The notes under the pieces were generated by a model, which worked only from the letters and a program-made list of their open reading frames with translations, had not been told where the DNA came from and searched no databases. Positions 47,391-57,910 of a DNA stretch of 64,000 nt are shown piece by piece. The DNA is from Sinotaia quadrata (lineage: Eukaryota > Mollusca > Gastropoda > Architaenioglossa > Viviparidae), in contig CM054179.1 of the NCBI GenBank assembly GCA_028829895.1, forward strand, positions 73,733,663 through 73,797,662. The letters are read 5' to 3'. The translations under genes were made by a program, and so were the position numbers. Every line of letters starts with the position of its first letter. The first letter of the stretch is position 1.

Positions 47391-47668
47391 CTATTGTTTG
47401 AAGGGTAGGTTTCCCGCCAAATAAATACAACACTGGAAGCGTTTACCCGCATATAAAACCGACCAATCAGTGACCGAGTCCTGGGAAGGCTTGGTGCGGC
47501 TCATAGGCCCCGCACCTACACTAACAATCTAGTAAGCTATTATCAACCAATCAGAAACAGGTAGAGACGTGTGGTGCTCCCCAGAGGCCCACCTCGCCTA
47601 TGAGCGTAGTACCAGCAGCGAACTAGTTCAAACTAAATAATACATATAGGGGTTTAGTATTTTAATAC
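47391..47668 (+). promoter_or_regulatory. CCAAT/TATA-like 5' region of LINE A / element N
   Basis: Contains two CCAAT boxes ('gaccaatcagtgacc' about 47460 and 'aaccaatcagaaac' about 47540) and 'catataaaacc'. The reverse complement of this block precedes the intact element N ORF at 63600-63840. The left copy has about 49 extra bases near 47482-47530. Promoter function is inferred. Confidence 0.5.
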
Positions 47669-47824
47669 AAGATATCACGACGACCAGACGATAAAACGAA
47701 ATTTAATGAAGCCACCAAACTAGCAAAAGAGACAATAACCAAGACCAAAACACAAGAGTGGCTAAATTTTTGCAATTCGATAGACACACAAACAAACATC
47801 AGAGAGGGATGGAGAAAAATAAAA

Positions 47825-50491
47825 ATGATTAACAACCCGAAAAAACAACATATGCCCACCCTTTTGGTAGACAAGACCGAATTTAAGACGACCAAAGACA
47901 AAACCAACATATTAGCCGACACGTTTCAAAGACACAGCTCCAACGCCAACCTCGACCCACGTTTTCTACCAACCAAGACTTTTACTGAAGAAAAATATAA
48001 GGACCCCACAAAAACGAACAAACAAATACTAGACGAAGACATAACGCTTCACGAACTACTCGTAGCTCTTAAAAACAAAAGAAAAAGCTCATCCCCGGGT
48101 CCAGACCTGGTTACATATGAAATGATCAAAAAAGCACACACCAACCTCCAAAAAACGATCATTCAACTGTTTAACCGCATCTTCGCAGTGGGTGAATTCC
48201 CTGCTAAGTGGAAGAAAGCATTCATAATCCCCATTCTTAAACCAGGAAAACCTAAAACAGACCCCAACAGCTACAGACCCATATCACTCACCTCCCAACT
48301 AGGGAAAACTTTAGAAATAATAATAAAACAAAGACTCATGCACTATTGCGACACAGCAGGAATCTTACCGCCGCAACAAAGTGGTTTTCGCCCAAACCGC
48401 TCCACCCAAGACCACCTGGTAAGCCTAAACCAAGCAATAATAAATAGGATAAATAACCCAATCACCAAAAAACCTGCGTCTAATACGAAAGGACTATGTG
48501 CGGTGTTCCTGGACATCGAGAAGGCCTATGATATGTTATGGCATACTGGCCTTCTCAATAAATTAATTCAAATAGGAGTAACAGGAAATATGTTTAGTGT
48601 GATAAAATCATTTTTACAGAATAGAGAAATTTCAGTCAAAATCGATAATGAAACATCAGAATATAAAAAACTAGATAACGGAGTACCTCAGGGTAGTGTC
48701 ATCAGCCCGCTTTTATACATTATCATGGTCTCAGACCTATCAAAAAACATCAATAAACAAAACACACTAAGCCAGTTTGCTGACGACACCTCCCTGTGGG
48801 GTAATGTCACACACAAAAAAACAAGAAACAGACCTGTCACCACAGGTATCCAAGAAATACAAAAAGATCTCGACAATATCACAAAATGGTTCATAGATAA
48901 CGGTTTTAAATTATCAGCACCCAAAACGCAAGCTATAATATTTCAGGGCAAAGCAATAGGGAAACGCACCTATCCTAGACTAAAAATAGATGGTGTAGAG
49001 GTAAACTACCAAACCAAAATAAAGTTCTTAGGAGTGATATTTCAGGAAACCCACCAGATAAAAGAATATGTAGACCAATGTATAGTAGCAGCAAACAGAG
49101 GTTTAAACCTGATGAAGGTAGTATCAAAACCATCATGGGGGGCCAACATTAAAACTATGCTTAATCTATATCATGCCTTTGTGATGTCCAGGCTACTATA
49201 TGCACCAACCTTATTATTAAATCTAAATATTACAACTCTAAAAAAGCTCTCAGACACCCAGGCCAGAGCTCTAAAAATAGCACTAGGAGTACCAACATCA
49301 TCATCTAATATTAGTACAATAGCAGAAAGTGGACAAAGACCAATAGAGATCACGATAATGCAAAGAGCAATAAAAACGTATCTAAAACTACAGACAATGC
49401 CGGACAACCACCCAGCCAAAATAATAACAGCTCCTGACTCATCAACGCTTAGCCAAATAACCAATTATATAGAAGCAAGTTCAGGGCAAAAACTTATTAT
49501 TAAGCCACTGATTAACCTGACAAACAAGACACCCACCTGGAAACTCAGACCACCCAACGTCAACAGAACATTAGAACAATACTCGAAAGTAAACTCCCCA
49601 ACACTAATGAAACATATATTTTTACAACAACTGGAAGAGTGCTATAAAGACTGGACTATAATTTATACGGACGGATCTCACGACCCAACTAATGGTAAGA
49701 CAGGAATAGGAATATTTATCAAAAACCAAGCCGAAATTAGCCTCAAAATAACGGATAACACTACTATATTTACAGCTGAGATGATGGCCATATTAACTGG
49801 ACTAGTGCAAGCTAGCAAAAACAAACCACCAAACACCAATTATTTAATAGCAACTGACTCTCTATCGGCACTAAAGGCGCTGGAAAAAAACTCGGGACAA
49901 AGACCAGATATTAATTATCTAATACTAAACAAAACAAACGAACTAATTGACAAGGGCAGTAAAGTAGACATAATATGGATCCCAGCCCACATTAATATAC
50001 CAGGAAACGAAAAAGCGGACAAACTAGCGAAACAAGGACTGACCCAAAATAAAGAACTAAATATTTTAATGTCGCCTCAGGAAAACTTTAACCTACTAAA
50101 TAAACAACTCAACAAGATATGGCAAGGAAAATATAATATACTAGCTAAAGGTAGAAGACCCAAGATAGACAAAACTATCAAGACAACCCCAACATATTTT
50201 GACTCTACAAGAAGGGACCAGACAAGAATAACTAAACTACGTCTAGGTAGCGAAAGAACACACTACACAGATATTAAATGCAGTTGTGGGCAACGCCTGA
50301 CATTCGAACATATATTAAAAAATTGCCAATTGATAGCCCAGGAAAGAAGGGATTTTACAGAATATTTGATAGAAAATAACATTCAGACTACAATAGAAGG
50401 GGTACTCAACCCTCCAAAACAGCTCTGGCAGGGGTGTCTTAGCAAACTTAATAGTCTCATCACCAAACACCCCCTTCACAGACTACTATGA
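47825..50491 (+). CDS. LINE A ORF2 fragment: reverse transcriptase and RNase H
   Basis: 888 codons corresponding to residues 383-1270 of the full ORF2. The RT domain carries 'NSYRPISLTSQLGKTLE', 'GVPQGSVISPLLY' and the catalytic 'FADDTSLW'. The RNase H domain has D of 'YTDGSHD', E of 'AEMMAI', D of 'ATDSLSAL' and the 'PGNEKADKLA' end motif. The C-terminus has the Cys/His motif 'CSCGQRLTFEHILKNC' typical of Jockey/I/R1-type ORF2. RNase H places it in the I group. The endonuclease is lost, so it cannot move alone in the usual way. Confidence 0.92.
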   Translation: MINNPKKQHMPTLLVDKTEFKTTKDKTNILADTFQRHSSNANLDPRFLPTKTFTEEKYKDPTKTNKQILDEDITLHELLVALKNKRKSSSPGPDLVTYEMIKKAHTNLQKTIIQLFNRIFAVGEFPAKWKKAFIIPILKPGKPKTDPNSYRPISLTSQLGKTLEIIIKQRLMHYCDTAGILPPQQSGFRPNRSTQDHLVSLNQAIINRINNPITKKPASNTKGLCAVFLDIEKAYDMLWHTGLLNKLIQIGVTGNMFSVIKSFLQNREISVKIDNETSEYKKLDNGVPQGSVISPLLYIIMVSDLSKNINKQNTLSQFADDTSLWGNVTHKKTRNRPVTTGIQEIQKDLDNITKWFIDNGFKLSAPKTQAIIFQGKAIGKRTYPRLKIDGVEVNYQTKIKFLGVIFQETHQIKEYVDQCIVAANRGLNLMKVVSKPSWGANIKTMLNLYHAFVMSRLLYAPTLLLNLNITTLKKLSDTQARALKIALGVPTSSSNISTIAESGQRPIEITIMQRAIKTYLKLQTMPDNHPAKIITAPDSSTLSQITNYIEASSGQKLIIKPLINLTNKTPTWKLRPPNVNRTLEQYSKVNSPTLMKHIFLQQLEECYKDWTIIYTDGSHDPTNGKTGIGIFIKNQAEISLKITDNTTIFTAEMMAILTGLVQASKNKPPNTNYLIATDSLSALKALEKNSGQRPDINYLILNKTNELIDKGSKVDIIWIPAHINIPGNEKADKLAKQGLTQNKELNILMSPQENFNLLNKQLNKIWQGKYNILAKGRRPKIDKTIKTTPTYFDSTRRDQTRITKLRLGSERTHYTDIKCSCGQRLTFEHILKNCQLIAQERRDFTEYLIENNIQTTIEGVLNPPKQLWQGCLSKLNSLITKHPLHRLL

Positions 50492-50680
50492 CAGAAACTA
50501 GAGGGAAGATATCCCAAATTAAAACCCCAAAATACACTTAGGTGGTCCTATGCGCCCCACACCAAATTGAGACCAGTGGTGGGAAGCTAACTGTTGGGAT
50601 GACTATACTCTCTCCATGTACATAACAGTATCCCATCCAGGGCCCGAGAATATATAGATAATTTTAAATATTTAGAAACT

Positions 50681-50731
50681 TTTTTTTTTTTTTTTTTTTA
50701 TTTTTTTATTTTTTTATTTTTTTATTTTTTA
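50681..50731 (+). repeat. poly-T tract in the LINE A 3' UTR
   Basis: T-run with interspersed A, followed by 'acaatagccgattgctggct'. The same layout follows LINE B (57880-57906) and, inverted, LINE C (59341-59378). Confidence 0.85.
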
Positions 50732-52026
50732 CAATAGCCGATTGCTGGCTTTGTCCGCCAGCAAGGCGGGGGAAATCCGACATGAGGCGACGCCCCCCAA
50801 AATCCAGCCCTTGTGGGGGGCTGGGTGGCGGCAGACAAACCGACCCAAAACAACGTCCCAAAATAACGGACCTGGCGCGCCCCATAGTACCACCACCCAA
50901 TGTGGCAAATACGATGGGCAGGTCCCACCCACCCACATTCCCCCACCACCCCACAAGGCCACGAACCCAACCACAACATAACCTTTCCCTCTCGCACAAA
51001 CCACAGGAGGTATTGCGAGATGGTTCCCGAGCAATAGATGCCTACTATAGACATAGCTCGAGATATATAATCACCTTTTTTATAGTCCCCACAATCTCAC
51101 ACTGGATACCTCAGACACACAGCTCGCAACGAAGCCTAAAGGGGTGCTCTGGTTTCAGTGTGAAATTTACCCCCCAAACCTTGATTTTTGATTTATTCCC
51201 AAGACCTATAACCCCCCAAACCGGTGCCGGTAATCTGCCTCCACTCAGTCACCCACTGGGTATGAGTTGGGAGCTAGTGTCGGATTATAAACCTATGTTT
51301 TTTCCCCGGATGGGACCTATGTGTTAAAGGAACTTTTTTTTTTTTTTTTTTTTTTTGTGAGTGTGTGTGTGTTGTATTGTTGAAGTATCGTCTGGAAAGT
51401 GCATGTAATAACATATATGTTTATTATTTCATCCCAACCCCATTGCACCCATGAGGTCTGTCCTTTTTTACATTCCGTCTGCTTCCCCAGTGATGCCCCC
51501 TACCGCCCCACCATTGGTCGACTAAAGTAATGATTGGGAGGACCACCTAAATTTATACAACAAAATTACAAAGTAAATAAGGAAATAATAATGGATATAT
51601 AAAAACAACTAATTAAATTATTATAACCAGGTAAAATTGAACAAATAATAAGCCAAATGATAAATGATTAACAGGAGAAAGGAAAAAATAAAAGGGAAAA
51701 AAGAATAATAATCAGAACTGCTAAATAATATAAAAAGAAAAAAAAAAAAGCGAAGAAAAACAAAAAGGGTGTTGGATTCTTTGTTGTTTTTTTTAAAAAT
51801 AAAAAAAAATAAAATAAAATAAAAAATTTAAAAAAAAAAAAAAAGGGAAACACCCGAACAACAAGAGCTCAGAACGACAGACAGCCTTGACCGGCCAGGC
51901 ATTAGGTAACGAGTAAGCCACCAAACAACTCTGTGGACATTTGGAAACAATACAAGAGAACTACTTTGACATAGCCAGTGGGTTAAACCATCCCCTCCCT
52001 TTTCCCCCCACACACCCCTCACCCAG
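50732..52026 (+). other. long non-coding LINE segment between poly-T and the tail motif
   Basis: About 1.3 kb, nearly identical at 57907-59223. It starts with an inverted repeat GCTGGC...GCCAGC, contains a T-run at about 51330 and an A-rich tract at about 51720-51845, and no credible gene. I read it as 3' UTR because it ends in the tail shared with element N. It could instead be a 5' UTR if the copies form a head-to-tail array. Confidence 0.55.
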
Positions 52027-52265
52027 CGCGAAAGCGGCGGAAGCCGGAAGCGCCCCCTACACTCCATCCTAATACAAGATATAACAAAATAAATAAATAA
52101 ATAAATTATAAAGTTTAAGAAAGAAAGAGACTGGCTAATATGTAATAATAAACTAACCAAACCACAACAGTAAAAGTGTATGGTTTTTTTTTTTATATAT
52201 ATAAACAATTAACTAGATAAAGGAAACCAGGTTTTTTTCCTTTTTTCATATAATAAACGGGGAAA

Positions 52266-53828
52266 ATGCCCCCCAAAACCCCCCAAAAACGGGGTACCAT
52301 AGAACCATATCCAGTCACTGGCATAGAACCAGTACAAATGGAAATAACCAAAACCAATGATAAAATTAAACAACCAGCAATGGTTAAACAACAAATCAAT
52401 CCAAAAACGCGAACTAGAAGTTCTGCCAAAAATACAATGGGCAACAATTCACACTCTGACGATAGCAACTCGGAGTCAGAAATAGATCAGCTTCTAACTA
52501 GTAATGCCCAAATGAACAAACAAATCACTGTCAAAATAGAGAGTGACCTAGCTTTGTCAGAAACGGACTCGAACGCTTCTACAACGCCTCCCAACTCACC
52601 GACCACAACCCAACAAAAGGCTACATTACAAGGGGCAAACAACAGGGATGGCCACAACGAGGCACATCGATCATCCACTGACCCCCAAAACAAACAGTAT
52701 GGATCAGACAGGAAAACTATCACACCATTCCAATTCCCGGTGATAGTAACACCTGAACAAAAAGACGGGTTTACAAAAAAAACCATAAACGGCATACAGG
52801 CACAAATAAAAATCTCCCTGTCCCAAGAGAATATTTCTCTCAAAAACATTAGAAGAGGGCACAACGGATCCTTGATCCTGGATGTTATGACAAAAATACA
52901 ACAGGATAAAATGATCAACACAATTAAGAGACTAGGAGACACAAAGGTCTCATGCACCACTCCTAAACCAAAAATAACAAAACCTCTAACAAGTCTAGGG
53001 GTTATTAGGGGGTACGAACTAGAAGAGTCCCTTGAAGAATCTAATGAAATTATCAAAGATGCTAAAATCAAAATCCTAAGAGCTCTGTCCAAGTACAAAA
53101 CAAACCAAAGCACTATCTTGGTACAATTTATGGGACCACTTCCCAATTCGACCATAATAGGCTGCAAAACGTATACAGTCGAACAGTACCGCAGCAGAGT
53201 ACTGCAATGTAAAAAGTGCAAAAAATTTGGGCATCGAGAAACAAACTGCAATAGGGATGAGAAATGTGGGAAATGTGGGAAAGATCACAAAACCGATGAT
53301 TGCGAAGACAACCCAAACAACTTACACTGCTCCAACTGTAAAGTAAGTGGACACGGGGCCACATCTGCCGATTGCCCATCCATAATGACACATGGAATAG
53401 CCTCGCAATTAAGTGCAACTGGCCGATACACCTACGCAGATGCCCTCAGAATTAATAAAGGCAAAACTGTAGAAGAATTACAAGAGTTAATAGAGCCTAC
53501 AAAGCAAACATATGCTAAAACACTCACACAAACAAACACACACCACTCAAGCAGTACAGCCTCTATTGAGAGACAACAGGACTGCCCAAACCAACCATTT
53601 GGCCATGAAGCACTACAACAACCTCCACTCCAGACCGAACAAAACAATAACACTGCAAAACCAAATAAACAGACTGCATTTAACTCAGAAACAATCATAC
53701 CTCTCCTAAAAGATCTCCTTGCTCTTCTCCTACACCTGTTCACATCACAAGCAACCCCTCGAGACCTAATGCCAGTCACAGAGCACCTGTGCCAATTACT
53801 AAAAGAATTAAATAAACCAGGAAACTAA
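52266..53828 (+). CDS. LINE B ORF1: gag-like nucleic-acid-binding protein with three zinc knuckles
   Basis: 520 residues, ATG after 'ataataaacggggaaa'. The N-terminal 160 residues are polar and disordered. A middle region ('QIKISLSQENISLKNIRRGH') suits the RRM-like part of such ORF1 proteins. Three CCHC knuckles lie at about 316-372: CKKCKKFGHRETNC, CGKCGKDHKTDDC and CSNCKVSGHGATSADC. The C-terminal part is Gln/Thr-rich with a Leu-rich end. In this LINE group ORF1 coats the RNA and acts as chaperone. ORF2 follows after 48 bases. Confidence 0.92.
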   Translation: MPPKTPQKRGTIEPYPVTGIEPVQMEITKTNDKIKQPAMVKQQINPKTRTRSSAKNTMGNNSHSDDSNSESEIDQLLTSNAQMNKQITVKIESDLALSETDSNASTTPPNSPTTTQQKATLQGANNRDGHNEAHRSSTDPQNKQYGSDRKTITPFQFPVIVTPEQKDGFTKKTINGIQAQIKISLSQENISLKNIRRGHNGSLILDVMTKIQQDKMINTIKRLGDTKVSCTTPKPKITKPLTSLGVIRGYELEESLEESNEIIKDAKIKILRALSKYKTNQSTILVQFMGPLPNSTIIGCKTYTVEQYRSRVLQCKKCKKFGHRETNCNRDEKCGKCGKDHKTDDCEDNPNNLHCSNCKVSGHGATSADCPSIMTHGIASQLSATGRYTYADALRINKGKTVEELQELIEPTKQTYAKTLTQTNTHHSSSTASIERQQDCPNQPFGHEALQQPPLQTEQNNNTAKPNKQTAFNSETIIPLLKDLLALLLHLFTSQATPRDLMPVTEHLCQLLKELNKPGN

Positions 53829-53876
53829 TTAAACACTCTCACCTTAATAATAAGTACCCAAATAAAAAGCATTGCC

Positions 53877-56800
53877 ATGGTTCCCCTAAACCCCATAACT
53901 ATCCTCCAGTGGAATAGCAGGTCCCTCCAAAGGCATAGAGGTGAACTGGAGGAATATATTAAAAACAATCCCCCAACCTTACTAATTATACAAGTACTGG
54001 GTCTCCAACCCAAAAACCAAAACCCAATTAAAATAAATGGATATCACTTCCCTCCGATACAAACCACCCGACCGACCAGGGGTGGGGGGGTGGCCATTTA
54101 TTCCAAAATAGGCACAATAATCACCCCAACCGTAACAAACTTAAATAACCCGAATATCGAAATAATATCAGCAAAAATTGACGTCACCACAATTAATAAC
54201 AGACAGACAAAGACGTACACCATACATAACGTGTATATAGCAAACGACGCACATTACAATACAATTAACGCAGACACGCTAAAAGCATTAGACGGACCAA
54301 ACACCATTATCAGTGGAGACTTCAACGCAAAAAACCCACTGTGGGATGACTCAGCCACACAAAAATCCCAGGGAGGTAGAGTAATCGAACAACTACTAGA
54401 CGAAACGACCCTAACAATACTCAACGACGGACAACCAACTCACGTTTACCACTACGGTGACGAATTACGAGAATCTGCTATCGACCTTACCCTAGCGTCA
54501 TCAGACATAGCACACCAAATAAACTGGGAAACTGACAGAGACGAACTATTAGGATCTGACCACCACCCCATACATATAACCATACTTAACACAATAGACA
54601 CCGAAGATACACCTAATAATGACTTCAGAATAAATTTGAAAAACACGGACTGGGACAAGTACACGACGATCACCCAAAACCCACCCGACATCACCAAGCA
54701 AACAATAAATCTAGCCACTGAAACAGTAACCAAATTCATAATAAGCAACATCAAAAAGTCCTCTCCGCCCCCAAGAACTAAAAGAAAACAAAAACCAGGC
54801 ACCCCCTGGTGGACAGCAGAGTGCTCTGCGGCCACGAAAAACAGGAAAAAAGCATTTAGAAGATACAAACGCACACGACGACCAGACGATAAAACGAAAT
54901 TTAATGAAGCCACCAAACTAGCAAAAGAGACAATAACCAAGACCAAAACACAAGAGTGGCTAAATTTTTGCAATTCGATAGACACACAAACAAACATCAG
55001 AGAGGGATGGAGAAAAATAAAAATGATTAACAACCCGAAAAAACAACATATGCCCACCCTTTTGGTAGACAAGACCGAATTTAAGACGACCAAAGACAAA
55101 ACCAACATATTAGCCGACACGTTTCAAAGACACAGCTCCAACGCCAACCTCGACCCACGTTTTCTACCAACCAAGACTTTTACTGAAGAAAAATATAAGG
55201 ACCCCACAAAAACGAACAAACAAATACTAGACGAAGACATAACGCTTCACGAACTACTCGTAGCTCTTAAAAACAAAAGAAAAAGCTCATCCCCGGGTCC
55301 AGACCTGGTTACATATGAAATGATCAAAAAAGCACACACCAACCTCCAAAAAACGATCATTCAACTGTTTAACCGCATCTTCGCAGTGGGCGAATTCCCT
55401 GCTAAGTGGAAGAAAGCATTCATAATCCCCATTCTTAAACCAGGAAAACCTAAAACAGACCCCAACAGCTACAGACCCATATCACTCACCTCCCAACTAG
55501 GGAAAACTTTAGAAATAATAATAAAACAAAGACTCATGCACTATTGCGACACAGCAGGAATCTTACCGCCGCAACAAAGTGGTTTTCGCCCAAACCGCTC
55601 CACCCAAGACCACCTGGTAAGCCTAAACCAAGCAATAATAAATAGGATAAATAACCCAATCACCAAAAAACCTGCGTCTAATACGAAAGGACTATGTGCA
55701 GTGTTCCTGGACATCGAGAAGGCTTATGATATGTTATGGCATACCGGCCTTCTCAATAAATTAATGCAAATAGGAGTAACAGGAAATATGTTTAGTGTGA
55801 TAAAATCATTTTTACAGAATAGAGAAATTTCAGTCAAAATCGATAATGAAACATCAGAATATAAAAAACTAGATAACGGAGTACCTCAGGGTAGTGTCAT
55901 CAGCCCGCTTTTATACATTATCATGGTCTCAGACCTATCAAAAAACATCAATAAACAAAACACACTAAGCCAGTTTGCTGACGACACCTCCCTGTGGGGT
56001 AATGTCACACACAAAAAAACAAGAAACAGACCTGTCACCACAGGTATCCAAGAAATACAAAAAGATCTCGACAATATCACAAAATGGTTCATAGATAACG
56101 GTTTTAAATTATCAGCACCCAAAACGCAAGCTATAATATTTCAGGGCAAAGCAATAGGGAAACGCACCTATCCTAGACTAAAAATAGATGGTGTAGAGGT
56201 AAACTACCAAACCAAAATAAAGTTCCTAGGAGTGATATTTCAGGAAACCCACCAGATAAAAGAATATGTAGACCAATGTATAGTAGCAGCAAACAGAGGA
56301 TTAAACCTGATGAAGGTAGTATCAAAACCATCATGGGGGGCCAACATTAAAACTATGCTTAATCTATATCATGCCTTTGTGATGTCCAGGCTACTATATG
56401 CACCAACCTTATTATTAAATCTAAATATTACAACTCTAAAAAAGCTCTCAGACACCCAGGCCAGAGCTCTAAAAATAGCACTAGGAGTACCAACATCATC
56501 ATCTAATATTAGTACAATAGCAGAAAGTGGACAAAGACCAATAGAGATCACAATAATGCAAAGAGCAATAAAAACGTATCTAAAACTACAGACAATGCCG
56601 GACAACCACCCAGCCAAAATAATAACAGCTCCTGACTCATCAACGCTTAGCCAAATAACCAATTACATAGAAGCAAGTTCAGGGCAAAAACTTATTATTA
56701 AGCCACTGATTAACCTGACAAACAAGACACCCACCTGGAAACTCAGACCACCCAACGTCAACAGAACATTAGAACAATACTCGAAAGTAAACTCCCCAAC

Positions 56801-57323
56801 ACTAATGAAACATATATTTTCGCAACAACTGGAAGAGTGCTATAAAGACTGGACTATAATTTATACGGACGGATCTCACGACCCAACTAATGGTAAGACA
56901 GTAATAGTAATATTTATCAAAAACCAAGCCGAAATTAGCCTCAAAATAACGGATAACACTACTATATTTAAAGCTGAAATGATGGCCATATTAACTGGAC
57001 TAGTGCAAGCTAGCAAAAACAAACCACCAAACACCAATTATTTAATAGCAACTGACTCTCTATCGGCACTAAAGGCGCTGGAAAAAAACTCGGGACAAAG
57101 ACCAGATATTAATTATTTAATACTAAACAAAACAAACGAACTAATTGACAAGGGCAGTAAAGTAGACATAATATGGATCCCAGCCCACATTAATATACCA
57201 GGAAACGAAAGAGCGGATAAACTAGCAAAACAAGGACTGACCCAAAATAAAGAACTAAATATTCTAATGTCGCCTCAGGAAAACTTTAACCTACTAAATA
57301 AACAACTCAACAAGATATGGTAA
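53877..57323 (+). CDS. LINE B ORF2: endonuclease, reverse transcriptase, RNase H; premature stop
   Basis: 1148 residues where the full protein would have about 1270. APE-type endonuclease at about 1-230 ('QWNSRSLQRH', 'ISGDFNAKNPLWDD', 'SAIDLTLAS', 'GSDHHPI'). At the position where the family has a catalytic Glu (QET type) this copy reads 'IIQVLGLQP', so the Glu is absent. RT ('FADDTSLW') and RNase H follow as in copy A, but 'GKTVIVIF' replaces 'GKTGIGIF'. CAA to TAA at 57321 removes the last 121 residues, including the C-terminal Cys/His motif. Probably inactive. Confidence 0.92.
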   Translation: MVPLNPITILQWNSRSLQRHRGELEEYIKNNPPTLLIIQVLGLQPKNQNPIKINGYHFPPIQTTRPTRGGGVAIYSKIGTIITPTVTNLNNPNIEIISAKIDVTTINNRQTKTYTIHNVYIANDAHYNTINADTLKALDGPNTIISGDFNAKNPLWDDSATQKSQGGRVIEQLLDETTLTILNDGQPTHVYHYGDELRESAIDLTLASSDIAHQINWETDRDELLGSDHHPIHITILNTIDTEDTPNNDFRINLKNTDWDKYTTITQNPPDITKQTINLATETVTKFIISNIKKSSPPPRTKRKQKPGTPWWTAECSAATKNRKKAFRRYKRTRRPDDKTKFNEATKLAKETITKTKTQEWLNFCNSIDTQTNIREGWRKIKMINNPKKQHMPTLLVDKTEFKTTKDKTNILADTFQRHSSNANLDPRFLPTKTFTEEKYKDPTKTNKQILDEDITLHELLVALKNKRKSSSPGPDLVTYEMIKKAHTNLQKTIIQLFNRIFAVGEFPAKWKKAFIIPILKPGKPKTDPNSYRPISLTSQLGKTLEIIIKQRLMHYCDTAGILPPQQSGFRPNRSTQDHLVSLNQAIINRINNPITKKPASNTKGLCAVFLDIEKAYDMLWHTGLLNKLMQIGVTGNMFSVIKSFLQNREISVKIDNETSEYKKLDNGVPQGSVISPLLYIIMVSDLSKNINKQNTLSQFADDTSLWGNVTHKKTRNRPVTTGIQEIQKDLDNITKWFIDNGFKLSAPKTQAIIFQGKAIGKRTYPRLKIDGVEVNYQTKIKFLGVIFQETHQIKEYVDQCIVAANRGLNLMKVVSKPSWGANIKTMLNLYHAFVMSRLLYAPTLLLNLNITTLKKLSDTQARALKIALGVPTSSSNISTIAESGQRPIEITIMQRAIKTYLKLQTMPDNHPAKIITAPDSSTLSQITNYIEASSGQKLIIKPLINLTNKTPTWKLRPPNVNRTLEQYSKVNSPTLMKHIFSQQLEECYKDWTIIYTDGSHDPTNGKTVIVIFIKNQAEISLKITDNTTIFKAEMMAILTGLVQASKNKPPNTNYLIATDSLSALKALEKNSGQRPDINYLILNKTNELIDKGSKVDIIWIPAHINIPGNERADKLAKQGLTQNKELNILMSPQENFNLLNKQLNKIW

Positions 57324-57689
57324 GAAAAATATAATATACTAGCTAAAGGTAGAAGACCCAAGATAGACAAAACAATCAAGACAACCCCAACATATTTTGA
57401 CTCTACAAGAAGGGACCAGACAAGAATAACCAAACTACGTCTAGGTAGTGAAAGAACACACTACACAGATATTAAATGCAGTTGTGGGCAACGCCTGACA
57501 TTCGAACATATATTAAAAAATTGCCAATTGATAGCCCAGGAAAGAAGGGATTTTACAGAATATTTGATAGAAAATAACATTCAGACTTCAATAGAAGGGG
57601 TACTCAACCCTCCAAAACAGCTCTGGCAGGGGTGTCTTAGCAAACTTAATAGTCTCATCACCAAACACCCCCTTCACAGACTACTATGA
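57324..57689 (+). pseudogene. remainder of LINE B ORF2 after the premature stop
   Basis: Same frame as copy A 50126-50491 with few changes; ends at the normal TGA at 57687-57689. It includes the Cys/His motif cut off from the translated part. Confidence 0.85.
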
Positions 57690-57878
57690 AAAAAACTAGA
57701 GGGAAGATATCCCAAATTAAAACCCCAAATTACACTTAGGTGGTCCTATGCGCCCCACACGAAATTGAGACCGGTGGTGGGAAGCTAACTGTTGGGATGA
57801 CTATACTCTCTCCATGTACATAACAGTATCCCATCCAGGGCCCGAGAATATATAGATAATTTTAAATATTTAGAATTC

Positions 57879-57879
<1 letters not shown>

Positions 57880-57906
<27 letters not shown>
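57880..57906 (+). repeat. poly-T tract in the LINE B 3' UTR
   Basis: Uninterrupted T-run, followed by 'acaatagccgattgctggct', as after LINE A. Confidence 0.9.

Positions 57907-57910
<4 letters not shown>

Larger units (their letters stand above)
47669..52069 (+). mobile_element. LINE copy A (I/Nimb-type non-LTR retrotransposon), 5' part deleted
   Basis: The 5' region joins ORF2 directly near 47677 ('acgacgaccagacgataaaa'), so ORF1 and the endonuclease are missing. From there it runs parallel to LINE B at an offset of 7198 bp, with very few differences, through ORF2, the 3' UTR with an internal poly-T tract (about 50681-50731) and the 3'-tail motif at 52027. It is continuous with LINE B. Confidence 0.85.

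Noticed and set aside
50706..51327. Several overlapping frames on both strands in the LINE non-coding segment
   Set aside because: GC-rich sequence without stops by chance; frames conserved between copies A and B only because the DNA is nearly identical.
52487..53418. Long minus-strand frames (254, 96, 70 codons) opposite LINE ORF1
   Set aside because: They are antisense shadows of ORF1, with no start context or domain.
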